Source: Marinospirillum minutulum DSM 6287 (lineage in GTDB: Bacteria; Pseudomonadota; Gammaproteobacteria; Pseudomonadales; Halomonadaceae). Taken from it: a stretch of DNA of 64,000 bases. Within the stretch, counting starts at the first letter, position 1. Every line of letters begins with the position of its first letter. Below the pieces are notes generated by a model. The model ran no database searches. It was not told the DNA's origin and saw only the letters and a list, made by a program, of their open reading frames with translations. Positions 26,691 through 36,328 of this stretch are shown here, piece after piece. The position numbers were made by a program, and so were the translations under genes. The stretch covers positions 62,001-126,000 of the forward strand of contig NZ_KE383818.1 in assembly GCF_000422325.1 (NCBI RefSeq), written 5' to 3'.

Positions 26691-27374
26691 ATGAAGCGCG
26701 TATTTTCTATATCACTAGTGTTATTACTGGCTATGCAGCTTGCTGCTTGTGCTGCGAATCCAGGTGAAAAGCAGGTTAAACCTGATGATCCTGTTTATGC
26801 GCCAGTTCAGCCTAGTCGTATGGCGCCACCGCCGCCAACACGTGGTTCTTTATACCAAGCTTCGCATAGCAAAGCCTTATTTAACGACCGTAAAGCCTAC
26901 CGTATTGGTGATGTAATAACGGTTAACTTGGAAGAACGTACTCGTTCATCTAAGTCTGCAAAGTCAGATATTTCTAGTAACAGTAATATTACTGTTGCCA
27001 ACCCAACCATTGCTGGGCGTGAATCGCCTATTAATATGGGGTTAGGTTTGGACTCAGATAGAAGTTTTACGGGTGATGCTAGCGCGGATCAAAGCAACAG
27101 TCTGCTAGGTAAAATAACGGTAACCGTTCACGATGTTTACCCCAATGGTAACTTGTTAATTCGCGGTGAAAAATGGTTAACCCTTAACCAAGGTGATGAG
27201 TATGTGCGGGTTTCAGGTATTGTAAGACCTGAAGACATCCTTCCTGATAACTCTGTTAGTTCTAGTCAGTTAGCTGATGCAAGGCTTACTTATAGTGGCA
27301 CAGGTGATCTAGCCAATTCTAACCGTCAGGGCTGGTTAGCACGTTTCTTTAACAGTGGCTGGTGGCCGTTGTAA
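26691..27374 (+). CDS. flgH: Flagellar L-ring lipoprotein FlgH
   Basis: A 227-residue outer-membrane ring subunit. Lipobox LAAC with Cys20. Conserved [25 protein letters not shown], then [32 protein letters not shown]. Confidence 0.97.
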   Translation: MKRVFSISLVLLLAMQLAACAANPGEKQVKPDDPVYAPVQPSRMAPPPPTRGSLYQASHSKALFNDRKAYRIGDVITVNLEERTRSSKSAKSDISSNSNITVANPTIAGRESPINMGLGLDSDRSFTGDASADQSNSLLGKITVTVHDVYPNGNLLIRGEKWLTLNQGDEYVRVSGIVRPEDILPDNSVSSSQLADARLTYSGTGDLANSNRQGWLARFFNSGWWPL

Positions 27375-27390
27375 TATGAGGGTTTACCGA

Positions 27391-28503
27391 ATGAAGCTTG
27401 CTAACCTAGTACGCTTAACGGCAATTACTTTAGTTTTATTTAGCTGGCCTTTTACTTTGCAAGCCAGCACTAGCCGCTTAAAAGATATTACTACTGTTGA
27501 AGGTGTGCGTAGTAACCAACTGATAGGTTATGGTTTGGTGGTAGGGCTAGATGGTACGGGCGACAATGCGCCTTTTACCAATCAAACCTTTGCCAATATG
27601 ATGAACCAGTTTGGTATTACTTTACCGCCTGGTGTTAACCCCAAGTCTAAAAACGTAGCAGCAGTAACTGTTAGTGCTGAACTACCACCCTTTGCCAAGC
27701 CAGGGCAAAGTGTTGATATCACGGTTTCTTCTATAGGTAATGCTGAAAGCCTGCGTGGTGGTACTTTGTTAATGACACCCTTACGTGGTGCAGACAGCAA
27801 TGTTTATGCAGTCGCTCAGGGCAGCTTAGTTGTGGGTGGTTTTGGTGCAGCCGGTGCGGATGGCTCTAGAGTAACGGTGAACGTGCCGAGTGTGGGTCGT
27901 ATTCCTAACGGTGCAACTGTTGAGCGTGAAGTAGCCAACTTTTTTGGCGATAGCGATACCCTAACTTTTAACTTGCACTACCCAGACTTCACTACAGCAA
28001 GACGTATCGAAGAAACCATTAATGGTTTAATGGGGCCAAACGTTGCCCAAGCCTTAGATCCAGTTTCCGTTAGAATTCGTGCTCCAAGGGATACCAGCCA
28101 GCGCGTTGCTTTTTTATCGGTATTAGAAAATTTAGAAGTAACCACTGCCGACGCTGCTGCCAAAGTGATTATTAACTCACGTACTGGCACGATTGTTATA
28201 GGTCAGAATGTTCGAGTAGCTCCAGCGGCAGTAACTCACGGCAGTTTAACGGTTACCATTGCCGAAAATCCTGAAGTTGTGCAGCCCGATGCTTTTACTG
28301 ATGGCGAGACAGAAGTTCAACAGAATACACAAATTAATATTCAACAAGAAAATAGCCCCATGTTTAAGTTTGATGCTGGGGTTACTTTAGATGAAATAGT
28401 GCGAGCGGTTAATCAAGTGGGTGCAGCACCCGGTGATTTAATGGCTATTTTAGAAGCCTTAAAACATGCTGGCGCTTTAAATGCTCAGCTAATTGTAATT
28501 TAA
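27391..28503 (+). CDS. flgI: Flagellar P-ring protein FlgI
   Basis: A 370-residue periplasmic ring subunit. ATG at 27391 was chosen because GAGGG lies eight bases before it and a normal Sec signal peptide ([20 protein letters not shown]...LQAS) follows; two upstream in-frame starts overlap or abut flgH without a ribosome site. Family stretches: [30 protein letters not shown] and the C-terminal [20 protein letters not shown]. Confidence 0.96.
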   Translation: MKLANLVRLTAITLVLFSWPFTLQASTSRLKDITTVEGVRSNQLIGYGLVVGLDGTGDNAPFTNQTFANMMNQFGITLPPGVNPKSKNVAAVTVSAELPPFAKPGQSVDITVSSIGNAESLRGGTLLMTPLRGADSNVYAVAQGSLVVGGFGAAGADGSRVTVNVPSVGRIPNGATVEREVANFFGDSDTLTFNLHYPDFTTARRIEETINGLMGPNVAQALDPVSVRIRAPRDTSQRVAFLSVLENLEVTTADAAAKVIINSRTGTIVIGQNVRVAPAAVTHGSLTVTIAENPEVVQPDAFTDGETEVQQNTQINIQQENSPMFKFDAGVTLDEIVRAVNQVGAAPGDLMAILEALKHAGALNAQLIVI

Positions 28504-28513
28504 GGGTAAAAAA

Positions 28514-29668
28514 ATGATTGGGGATAAACCAACCAACGGTAACTACGCCAAAGCTCAAAATGCTTACCATGATTTTCAAGGTTTGCGTGAGTTAAAAAAA
28601 GGTGCGGTTGAGGAAGACCCAGAAGCCCTTAAAGAAGTTGCGCGTCAGTTTGAAGCACTTTTTATACAAATGATTTTAAAAAGTGCGCGTGAAGCAGATG
28701 AGTTAATTGGTGGCGAAGAAAGCTTGATGCGCTCTAAAGACATGTCTTTTTTTCAAGGCATGTTAGATGAGCAGTTTTCTATTGCTATGACGCAATCCAA
28801 TAACGGCCAAGGTTTAGGCTTGGCAGATGTCCTAGTTAGCCAGCTAGCTAAAACACCCAAAACACCTGTTGGTGAAGTGTCTGAAGATGTTCGCCGTGGA
28901 GCGCAATTACTAACAGAAGACCTAATGCAGCAGCTGAATGACAGGCGTTTACGCTTTTCTCGTGCGCCCTTAGCTGCCGCTGGTCATAGCAGCAATCAAG
29001 AGCAAGATCGCCAAGCAGCTTCACAAGCCATACAAGCAGCACAAAGGCCACCCCTGGCCGCTGCTAGTGAAAAAGCAGGACGCAAACCATTAGAAATTGA
29101 AGGCTTGCCTGTTAGTGCTGATAAACGTGCTTATTTTGCTTCACCTGAAGACTTTGTACGCCACATTTACCCCTTAGCGCAAAAAGCTGCGGCACGTATT
29201 GGTGTCGACCCTAAATTAATGCTAGCGCAAACTGCACTAGAAACGGGTTGGGGTAAATTTATGATCCCTCGTGAAGATGGCACAAGTAGCTTTAACTTGT
29301 TCAATATTAAAGCTGATAAACGCTGGGATGGTGAATCAGCAGAAGTGCAAACGCTAGAGTTTCGTAATGGTCAGCCGCAACAAGAGCGCTGGCCTTTTAG
29401 AGCCTACGAGTCACTTGATGCTTCTATAGACGATTACATCGATTTTTTAACTGCTAATCCACGCTATCAACAAGCACTGGAAAAAGCAGCTGACGCTCAA
29501 GCCTTTGCTAAAAGTTTGCAGCAGGCGGGTTATGCAACTGACCCACGTTATGCACGAAAAATTATCAATATTATGGATGGCAGCACTTTAAATCAGGCAT
29601 TAGAAAATATTTCAACGCAAGAGCAACAAAAAACGCCTACAGACGTTGCTTTAAAAGACGATAAATAA
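28514..29668 (+). CDS. flgJ: Flagellar rod assembly protein/muramidase FlgJ
   Basis: A 384-residue dual-domain FlgJ. The N-terminal rod-cap domain (residues 35-110, VARQFEALFIQMILKSAR) and the C-terminal glucosaminidase-like domain (210-365) are joined by a Gln/Ala-rich linker. The catalytic glutamate is E243 in LAQTALETGWGK. It opens the murein for the growing rod. Confidence 0.96.
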   Translation: MIGDKPTNGNYAKAQNAYHDFQGLRELKKGAVEEDPEALKEVARQFEALFIQMILKSAREADELIGGEESLMRSKDMSFFQGMLDEQFSIAMTQSNNGQGLGLADVLVSQLAKTPKTPVGEVSEDVRRGAQLLTEDLMQQLNDRRLRFSRAPLAAAGHSSNQEQDRQAASQAIQAAQRPPLAAASEKAGRKPLEIEGLPVSADKRAYFASPEDFVRHIYPLAQKAAARIGVDPKLMLAQTALETGWGKFMIPREDGTSSFNLFNIKADKRWDGESAEVQTLEFRNGQPQQERWPFRAYESLDASIDDYIDFLTANPRYQQALEKAADAQAFAKSLQQAGYATDPRYARKIINIMDGSTLNQALENISTQEQQKTPTDVALKDDK

Positions 29669-29703
29669 ATTTGTAATGCAGAACACTAGGTAAGGATAAA
29701 ATT

Positions 29704-31758
29704 ATGTCAGATTTGCTTGGTATAGGTTTGTCAGGCTTGCGTACTAGCCGCAACAATATATCTGTTACCGGACACAACATTAGTAATATTGATACGCCTG
29801 GCTATTCTCGTCAGCGTGCTGTTCAAGTTACTAACCCTGCTTTTGGTACGGGTCAAGGCTATTTTGGTTCTGGTTCACGTACGCAAACGGTAGAGCGTAT
29901 TATTGATCAATACACTATTCATCAAGTAAGGGTGGATACCAGTAGAGTAAAAGACCATGAAGCTTATTTACGCAATGCTAGTGAGCTAGACAGCCTATTA
30001 GCTAATGAAAACTCTGCCCTAGGTAATGCACTTAATGGCTTTTTTGAAGGCATTCAATCGGCAGCCAATGACCCACTGTCTAAACCTGCGCGTCAGTTAG
30101 TTTTTAGCCAGGCAGATAGCGTTAGTCAACGCTTTAAAACTGCTCAAGCTCGTCTTACTGATCAAAATAATAACCTGAATACTCAGCTAAGAACCTATGC
30201 CTCTAAAATAAATGAGCTGAGTACTGGTATTAGCCAAATAAATAAAGAAATTGTGGTTTATCAAGGCACGCGCAACCAGCCACCGAATGATTTATTTGAT
30301 AAGCGTGATGAGCTACTGCGTGAGCTGAGTGAAATTGTTGATGTTAATGTGCAAGAACAAGATGCCTTAAACATTAATGTTTCTATTGGTAATGGCATAC
30401 CGCTTATTACCGGTGAGAATGTTAATAAGTTAGAAGCTGTACCAGGCCGTAATGACAAAAGCCGCTATGAAATTAATATGATTGATAGTCGTGGCAGTAA
30501 AATGCACATTACTAATGAAATAGCCGGTGGTGAAATGGGTGGTGTTTTACGTTACCGCTCCGACACGCTAGACCCTGCCTTAAATGAAATGGGTCGTATT
30601 GCAATCGTTTTTGCAGGTGAAATGAATAACCAGCATAAAGCGGGTACAGACCTGAATGGCGATCAAGGTGTTAATTTATTTAAAGATATCAACACGGTCG
30701 AGTTTCAATTAGATCGCATAACGGGAATACAACGTACTGCTCCTGCTGGTGTTTGGATAGACCCAGAAGGTTTAAATAAACTACCTGCTAACGAGTTCCA
30801 CCTTAAAGAAAGGGGCGGCTCTTATGTATTGCATGACTCAGTAACAGGTCGTGATATGACACCTGCAGGTGGGCCTTTTGCTAATACACCCGCTGGTGTT
30901 ACTGCATTAAATAATGCTTTGCAAACCACTTATGGATTTAGGCTAACCGATGGAAGTGTAGGTAACCCACCTGCGGATATGAATTTATCTACTGCAGGAA
31001 TACCTGAATATATTCAGGGCAGTGGTATGTTAATTTCCCCTACCCGTATTGGTGCTTCTCAGTTAGAACGCTCACCTGAGCTTAGTGATACCAATAAAAT
31101 TGCTTTGGCAGGTATTAGTGGAGCTGAAAATAATACAGGAACAGCTAAGCTAGTTTATGGGCAAATAGGTACACCTGCTGCATTTAATTTACAAACTGCG
31201 GGTCTTAGTGGGTATCAAATTAGTTATGACGGTGCTAACTACAGTGTGCTAGATAATGCCGGAAACGCCACTGCTTTAGCGACAGGTTTTGTGGCTAATG
31301 CTGCACCTGCTGTGGGGGGTGTTTTAACCATTACAAATGCCGATGGTGCTGGTAATAATTTAATCATTAATGTTAGCAATAATGATACACAAGCAGGTGA
31401 TATTTGGACTTTAGAAGGCACAGCCGGTGGTGAGAACGGTGCGGGCTTGTCTTTCTTACAACAAGCCAAACTCATTGAAAGTAAAGATGATGGTACAGGT
31501 GGTGCATCTTTAGGTGAAACCTATTCCATGTTGGTTGAGCAGGTAGGTATTAAAACCTCTGAATCACGTACGGCTGCTGAGGTGGGTATTGCCACACTTA
31601 ATCAAAGCATTGCCATGCGTGAGTCGGCTTCAGGCGTTAATATGGATGAAGAAGCAGGTAACCTTATACGTTTTCAGCAGGCCTACATGGCCTCTACTCA
31701 GGTTATATCAACAGCACAAAAGTTGTTTGATACCTTAATTTCAAGTGTTGGGAGATAA
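29704..31758 (+). CDS. flgK: Flagellar hook-filament junction protein FlgK
   Basis: A 684-residue HAP1. N-terminal LLGIGLSGLRTSRNNISVTGHNISNIDTPGYSRQRAV, C-terminal GVNMDEEAGNLIRFQQAYMASTQVISTAQKLFDTLI. It is somewhat longer than the enteric form because of a central Ala/Gly/Asn-rich insert at about residues 440-590. Confidence 0.96.
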   Translation: MSDLLGIGLSGLRTSRNNISVTGHNISNIDTPGYSRQRAVQVTNPAFGTGQGYFGSGSRTQTVERIIDQYTIHQVRVDTSRVKDHEAYLRNASELDSLLANENSALGNALNGFFEGIQSAANDPLSKPARQLVFSQADSVSQRFKTAQARLTDQNNNLNTQLRTYASKINELSTGISQINKEIVVYQGTRNQPPNDLFDKRDELLRELSEIVDVNVQEQDALNINVSIGNGIPLITGENVNKLEAVPGRNDKSRYEINMIDSRGSKMHITNEIAGGEMGGVLRYRSDTLDPALNEMGRIAIVFAGEMNNQHKAGTDLNGDQGVNLFKDINTVEFQLDRITGIQRTAPAGVWIDPEGLNKLPANEFHLKERGGSYVLHDSVTGRDMTPAGGPFANTPAGVTALNNALQTTYGFRLTDGSVGNPPADMNLSTAGIPEYIQGSGMLISPTRIGASQLERSPELSDTNKIALAGISGAENNTGTAKLVYGQIGTPAAFNLQTAGLSGYQISYDGANYSVLDNAGNATALATGFVANAAPAVGGVLTITNADGAGNNLIINVSNNDTQAGDIWTLEGTAGGENGAGLSFLQQAKLIESKDDGTGGASLGETYSMLVEQVGIKTSESRTAAEVGIATLNQSIAMRESASGVNMDEEAGNLIRFQQAYMASTQVISTAQKLFDTLISSVGR

Positions 31759-31761
31759 GCC

Positions 31762-32745
31762 ATGATTCGTTTGTCCACTACGCAAATGTACAACAGTAGT
31801 ATGAACGGCATGTTAGATAGCTATAAGCGTCTAAACACGGTTAATAATCAAATGAACAGTGGTAAGCGGGTGCTTACCCCAGCCGATGACCCTGTAGCTG
31901 CTGCGCAAACATTGAACACCAAAACACGTATGGCAGTAGTGCAGCAATACAACCGTAATGTTGATTTTGCCGATAAAAATCTTAGCTTAACTGAGTCTGT
32001 CTTTAATCAAACAGAATCTTCTTTAATTAAATTAAAAGAGTTAGCAATTAAGCTAGGTAGTGATCAGTGGAGTGATGAACAGGTAAGCTCTTCGGGCATA
32101 GAAGTTAAAGAAATACTTAAACATTTACAGGGAATGCTGAATACTCGCAATGAAAGCGGCGAGTATATTTTTGCAGGTAGCCAAGCAGAGAAAAAGGCTT
32201 ATAACGGTAACAACTTTGTAGGTGATGCCATAGAGCGTGAAGCTCAGGTTGCAGATGATACCTTTATTAAGATGCTCACTTCAGGCGCTAGAGCTTTTGA
32301 AAGCCTTAATACAGCAGATTTAACTACCCATGATCCTGCACAGGCAATTTTTACTACTGGGCCAGAAAACTTAGCAGCGACACCTAAAGAATACACCAAC
32401 AATATGTTGGGCGTTATTCAGTATTTTGTGGATGCTACGGGTAATGGCAACCCGCCAGCGCCAGTTAATAAAGAAGCTATACGTAGTGCAATCAGCAATA
32501 TAGATGTGGCTTTTGAACAAGTTGCCCAAACGCGCTCACAAATAGGCGCTAGACAAAATACGTTAGAAGCAGTTAAAGATAACAACCTAGACTTTGAAGC
32601 CTTTGCTAAAAAGAGTATTTCTGAGTTAGAGGACTTAGACTGGGCTGACGCTTATATGCGTTTAGAGCAATCTAAGCTTTCTTACCAAGCCGGTATGCAG
32701 ATAACAGGTCAAATATCTGGTTTAAGCTTGTTTAACTATATTTAA
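31762..32745 (+). CDS. flgL: Flagellar hook-filament junction protein FlgL
   Basis: A 327-residue HAP3. N-terminal flagellin-like coiled coil MIRLSTTQMYNSSMNGML with GKRVLTPADDPVAAAQTL, C-terminal YMRLEQSKLSYQAGMQITGQISGLSLFNYI. It follows flgK by three bases. Last gene of the flagellar set in this window; its stop abuts that of the convergent small gene. Confidence 0.96.
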   Translation: MIRLSTTQMYNSSMNGMLDSYKRLNTVNNQMNSGKRVLTPADDPVAAAQTLNTKTRMAVVQQYNRNVDFADKNLSLTESVFNQTESSLIKLKELAIKLGSDQWSDEQVSSSGIEVKEILKHLQGMLNTRNESGEYIFAGSQAEKKAYNGNNFVGDAIEREAQVADDTFIKMLTSGARAFESLNTADLTTHDPAQAIFTTGPENLAATPKEYTNNMLGVIQYFVDATGNGNPPAPVNKEAIRSAISNIDVAFEQVAQTRSQIGARQNTLEAVKDNNLDFEAFAKKSISELEDLDWADAYMRLEQSKLSYQAGMQITGQISGLSLFNYI

Positions 32746-33009
32746 CTAGCTGCGGTCTTTATATAGGCCTACCAAAGTAAACACCAGCCCAGCGCAAGAA
32801 GCCCAGAGGCTGGTGCTTACAAGTAGAGGGTGGCGCTCAGCAAAGCTTACAAAAACTCCCTGCTGCCCCATTAAACACTCGCCTAACAAGTAATCGTAGC
32901 TACCGCCTTCATAAATACAGCTACTAACATCGGCATACTCCATGCCCCAAGTACCCATTAGAATTAATAAAGGCAAAATCAGTAGACTCAAGCCTAACTT
33001 TAGTAGCAT
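32746..33009 (-). CDS. Small two-TM membrane protein, unknown
   Basis: 87 residues with hydrophobic segments at about 3-20 and 62-82. Between them is a loop with two cysteines (C31 and C45) that could form a disulfide if periplasmic. AAGGAAGG precedes the ATG by three bases. Not recognised. It ends exactly where flgL ends, on the opposite strand. Confidence 0.6.
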   Translation of the reverse strand: MLLKLGLSLLILPLLILMGTWGMEYADVSSCIYEGGSYDYLLGECLMGQQGVFVSFAERHPLLVSTSLWASCAGLVFTLVGLYKDRS

Positions 33010-33151
33010 TAGCCTTCCTTAAAAGTAAAAAATAGCCAAGAAAAATGAACCTGACTAGATTAACACTTTTCTCTTGGTCAGTTTATAGGGTATGCTTTCC
33101 GGCTTTCATTTTAACTGCTACTGACTCAATCAGATCTGGGAGCAAGCGTAG

Positions 33152-33643
33152 ATGCAACCACAAGTAGGTGTCATCATGGGGTCTAAGTCAGACTGGCCCA
33201 CCATGCAACGTGCTACAGCACTGTTAGATGAGCTGGGTGTTACTTATGAGGTAGAAGTTGTTTCTGCCCACCGCACCCCCGACAAGCTATTTTCCTATGC
33301 TAAAAGTGCTCAAGCCCGTGGCTTAAAAGTTATTATTGCTGGCGCTGGTGGTGCAGCCCATTTGCCTGGTATGGCAGCTTCACAAACCAACTTGCCTGTT
33401 TTAGGTGTGCCGATTGAAAGCCAAGCTCTAAAAGGTATGGACTCTTTATTGTCTATAGTACAAATGCCAGCCGGTGTACCTGTTGCCACCCTAGCTATAG
33501 GCAAAGCAGGCGCAGCCAATGCAGCAATTTTAGCAGCCCAAATTCTTGCTTTGAGTGATGCGACAATCGCTAAAAAGCTACAAGAGTTCAGTACTAATCA
33601 AACCCAAACAGTATTGAATAATCCTGATCCACGGGTTGACTAA
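33152..33643 (+). CDS. purE: N5-carboxyaminoimidazole ribonucleotide mutase PurE
   Basis: A 163-residue class I PurE of de novo purine synthesis. Motifs: [26 protein letters not shown] and [15 protein letters not shown]. It forms an operon with purK 27 bases downstream. Confidence 0.97.
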   Translation: MQPQVGVIMGSKSDWPTMQRATALLDELGVTYEVEVVSAHRTPDKLFSYAKSAQARGLKVIIAGAGGAAHLPGMAASQTNLPVLGVPIESQALKGMDSLLSIVQMPAGVPVATLAIGKAGAANAAILAAQILALSDATIAKKLQEFSTNQTQTVLNNPDPRVD

Positions 33644-33670
33644 AAGTGTTAAAAGACTGAGGTTTAAAGC

Positions 33671-34810
33671 ATGCGTATTGGAATTCTAGGTGCAGGTCAA
33701 TTAGGGCAAATGCTAGCTTTGGCTGGTTATCCTTTAGGGCAGCGCTTTACTTTTTTAGACACCACAGGCAACCCTAGTGCCGATATAGGGCAAACACTGG
33801 TCGATAAAAACAACACTCGCTTAACTGAATTCTTAAACCAAGTTGATGTGGTTAGCTACGAGTTTGAGCACCTACCCGTAGCGCTAGTAAGCGAAATAGA
33901 ACAGCATAAACCCGTTTACCCATCTAGCCGCGCCTTACAAATCTGCCAAAACCGTGGTTTAGAAAAAGCCTTATTCACTCAACTAGCTATCCCTACACCT
34001 GAATACCATTTGGTTAACTCCTTAGAAACCTTGCAACAAGCAGTGACAGATTTAACCACCAAGCATCAAAAGCCTGTAGTGATTAAAACTGTTACCGAAG
34101 GTTATGACGGTAAAGGCCAAGCAGTACTAAAAAATGATGCCAAGGATGAAGTGGCTGATGTTTGGCAACGTATCGGTAACCGTGAATTAATTGTTGAAGC
34201 CTTTATAGACTTTGTGCGCGAAGTTTCCATTATTGCGGTGCGTAGCCAAGCAGGAGAAGTGCGTTTTTACCCTATGGCCGAAAACCACCATGTAGATGGC
34301 ATTCTGCGTTACTCTTTTGCCCCCTTACCTAATTTGAATCCACAGCTGCAAGAACAAGCCGAAGGTTACATTCAAGCACTGCTTAATGAACTAGATTATG
34401 TCGGCGTATTAACTTTAGAGCTGTTTCAGCAAGAAAACGGCCAACTAATGGCAAATGAAATGGCACCTAGAGTGCATAACTCAGGACACTGGACGCAAAA
34501 TGGTTCAGTAACTAGCCAGTTTGAAAATCATCTTAGAGCCGTTGCAGGCTTGCCTTTAGGCTCTACTACTGCTACTTCTCCTACCTGTATGGTAAATATT
34601 ATTGGTCGTGCTGGTGATGCACAAGCACTATTAAAAGTAAAAGGCTGTCATCTACACCTCTATGGTAAAGAAGAGCGTGCAGGACGTAAGCTAGGTCATT
34701 TAAACTTGGTTGCAGAAACCACCAGCGAGCTTTTAGCGCAAGTAAATCAGGTGACTAAACTGCTACCAGATGCACCAGCAGCTAAATTCAGTTTTGTAAC
34801 AAAAGATTGA
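33671..34810 (+). CDS. purK: N5-carboxyaminoimidazole ribonucleotide synthase PurK
   Basis: A 379-residue ATP-grasp enzyme that carboxylates AIR with bicarbonate and hands the product to PurE. N-terminal MRIGILGAGQLGQMLALAGYPLG, substrate and ATP motifs TVTEGYDGKGQ and EMAPRVHNSGHWT. Confidence 0.97.
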   Translation: MRIGILGAGQLGQMLALAGYPLGQRFTFLDTTGNPSADIGQTLVDKNNTRLTEFLNQVDVVSYEFEHLPVALVSEIEQHKPVYPSSRALQICQNRGLEKALFTQLAIPTPEYHLVNSLETLQQAVTDLTTKHQKPVVIKTVTEGYDGKGQAVLKNDAKDEVADVWQRIGNRELIVEAFIDFVREVSIIAVRSQAGEVRFYPMAENHHVDGILRYSFAPLPNLNPQLQEQAEGYIQALLNELDYVGVLTLELFQQENGQLMANEMAPRVHNSGHWTQNGSVTSQFENHLRAVAGLPLGSTTATSPTCMVNIIGRAGDAQALLKVKGCHLHLYGKEERAGRKLGHLNLVAETTSELLAQVNQVTKLLPDAPAAKFSFVTKD

Positions 34811-34815
34811 TTCTA

Positions 34816-34852
34816 ATAGTTATTATCTATCAACTGGATTTGCAAAAAATCT
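34816..34852 (+). promoter_or_regulatory. OxyR-like site upstream of dps
   Basis: ATAGTTATTATCTAT (34816-34830) fits the OxyR half-site ATAGnTnnnAnCTAT at every fixed position. After a seven-base gap, ATTTGCAAAAAATCT is a weak second half. A possible promoter (TTAAGA at 34875, TATAGC at 34899, 18-base spacer) lies downstream, so OxyR would act from upstream, as it does on E. coli dps. Confidence 0.6.
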
Positions 34853-34946
34853 TAGCTCTAAGCCCCTTACTGAGTTAAGATTAAATCCATAGCAACAATA
34901 TAGCTTTAAAAGGCTAACAAAGATGTTAAATCTGTAAGGAGGTTTT

Positions 34947-35420
34947 ATGAGCACTAACCGCATTGGTTTAGATATTTCAAAAGCACAGACTTTATCTGAA
35001 AAGTTGAATACGCTGCTTGCCAACTACCAGATTTTTTACATGAACGTTCGTGGTTACCACTGGAATATTCAAGGTCGCCAGTTTTTTGAACTGCATGTTA
35101 AATTTGAAGAAGAATATAATGACCTACTCTTAAAAGTAGATGAACTTGCAGAGCGTATTCTTACCTTAGGTCATCGTCCACTTCATGCCTTTAGCGACTA
35201 TATCGCACAAAGCAGCATTAAAGAGCATAAGCAAGCTACCGATGGCAAAGTGTGTGTAGAAGGGTTGTTAGCTGGTTATAAGCAACTAATACAAATGCAA
35301 CGTGATCTTATGAATGTTGCCGCAGATGCTGGTGATGAAGGTACTGCTGCGTTAATGAGTGACTACATTGGTCAGCAAGAAAAAACAGTTTGGATGCTAA
35401 GTGCCTACCTAGCTGGTTAA
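34947..35420 (+). CDS. dps: Dps-family ferroxidase / DNA-protection protein
   Basis: 157 residues forming one ferritin-like four-helix domain. The intersubunit ferroxidase ligands are visible in RGYHWNIQG and LHVKFEEEYNDLLLKVDELAERI. It oxidises Fe(II) with peroxide and stores iron in a 12-mer. The N-terminal tail is short with few lysines, so DNA binding is uncertain. A perfect AAGGAGG sits seven bases before the ATG. Confidence 0.95.
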   Translation: MSTNRIGLDISKAQTLSEKLNTLLANYQIFYMNVRGYHWNIQGRQFFELHVKFEEEYNDLLLKVDELAERILTLGHRPLHAFSDYIAQSSIKEHKQATDGKVCVEGLLAGYKQLIQMQRDLMNVAADAGDEGTAALMSDYIGQQEKTVWMLSAYLAG

Positions 35421-35462
35421 TAACTAGCTATATTCTTGGTAAAGTAATTAGCAGTAGAATAA

Positions 35463-35494
35463 AAACAGCGGGCAAACTAGCCCGCTGTTTTTTT
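35463..35494 (+). terminator. Terminator of dps
   Basis: AAACAGCGGGC pairs with GCCCGCTGTTT around six bases, followed by a T tract. Confidence 0.92.
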
Positions 35495-35513
35495 ATTGTT
35501 ATGAGAAAAGTTT

Positions 35514-36038
35514 ATGTTTCAGAGAGTTGCCCTTAAACCTACGGATGAACAGCGTTTATTAATTGCCGATGAACTAGGTAAAGAACCTAAAGGCATGGAG
35601 TTAATTACTGCTATTGATAAGCAAGGCCGACCTTTAGCTTTGCAAGTTGCAGCTTTAGTGAAGGGTAAACCTTTTCCAACCTTTTACTGGTTAAGTAGTC
35701 GTTTTCTAGTTAAAGAACTATCCCACTTAGAAGCTGCTGGTTTAATAAAAGAACTGGAAGAACGCTTGCAAGACGACCCTGTTTTAATGGCTGAGTATCA
35801 CCAAAGCCATGAAGACTATGTAGCAAGGCGTTGGGCTGCAATGAGCGATACCACAAAAGCAGAGATTCAACGCTTAGGCTTTACCGATGTTTTTACTAAA
35901 CGCGGCGTGGGTGGTATAGAAAACTGGCAACAGGTTCGTTGTTTGCATACACAATATGCACATCACCTAAGTAGTGGTAATAATGCGATAGGTCGACTAT
36001 TAGATGCAGAGTACGGTATAGCCAATTTATTGCCTTAA
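35514..36038 (+). CDS. DUF501 family protein
   Basis: 174 residues matching DUF501: PFPTFYWLSSRFLVKELSHLEAAGLI, then GVGGIENWQQVRCLHTQYAHHLSSGNNAIGRLLD, with a conserved His/Cys-containing C-terminus. The function is unknown in the family. Confidence 0.85.
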   Translation: MFQRVALKPTDEQRLLIADELGKEPKGMELITAIDKQGRPLALQVAALVKGKPFPTFYWLSSRFLVKELSHLEAAGLIKELEERLQDDPVLMAEYHQSHEDYVARRWAAMSDTTKAEIQRLGFTDVFTKRGVGGIENWQQVRCLHTQYAHHLSSGNNAIGRLLDAEYGIANLLP

Positions 36039-36152
36039 ACAGCGAATTAGTGACTTGGGTTAAGGTTCAGACTATTTCTTCTACTAGAATATGGGTTAAA
36101 CTAACTTAGTGGAACTTAAAAGAGTTTTTTGTGCTTGAGTGGAGAAAGCCTT

Positions 36153-36281
36153 ATGTACTTAGATGTATACGTGGTTTCCAGTATTGTGCTTGTGGCAGTC
36201 ATGGTTGTAGCAAGCTTCTGGTCAGTTAAAAAAGTAAAAGAATTAATTGCCAAAGATGCAGCAACCGAGTCTAAGAAGTAA
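36153..36281 (+). CDS. 42-residue single-TM membrane peptide
   Basis: Short gene with ATG at 36153, a ribosome site GGAGA eight bases upstream and a stop at 36279. The product has one hydrophobic helix (VYVVSSIVLVAVMVVASFW) and a basic then charged tail (KKVKELIAK...ESKK). A strong terminator begins two bases after the stop, which supports a real transcription unit. Not recognised. Confidence 0.65.
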   Translation: MYLDVYVVSSIVLVAVMVVASFWSVKKVKELIAKDAATESKK

Positions 36282-36282
36282 T

Positions 36283-36316
36283 AAAAATCCCCGAACCTGA
36301 GTCGGGGATTTTTTTT
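36283..36316. terminator. Bidirectional terminator between the small gene and the RND pump
   Basis: AAAAATCCCCGA (36283-36294) pairs with TCGGGGATTTTT (36302-36313). T or A tracts lie on both sides, so it can serve both converging units. Confidence 0.9.
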
Positions 36317-36328
36317 GCTTCGGTTTTT

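Noticed and set aside
27355-27390. Earlier flgI starts
   Set aside because: They overlap or abut the flgH end without a ribosome site and would spoil the signal peptide.
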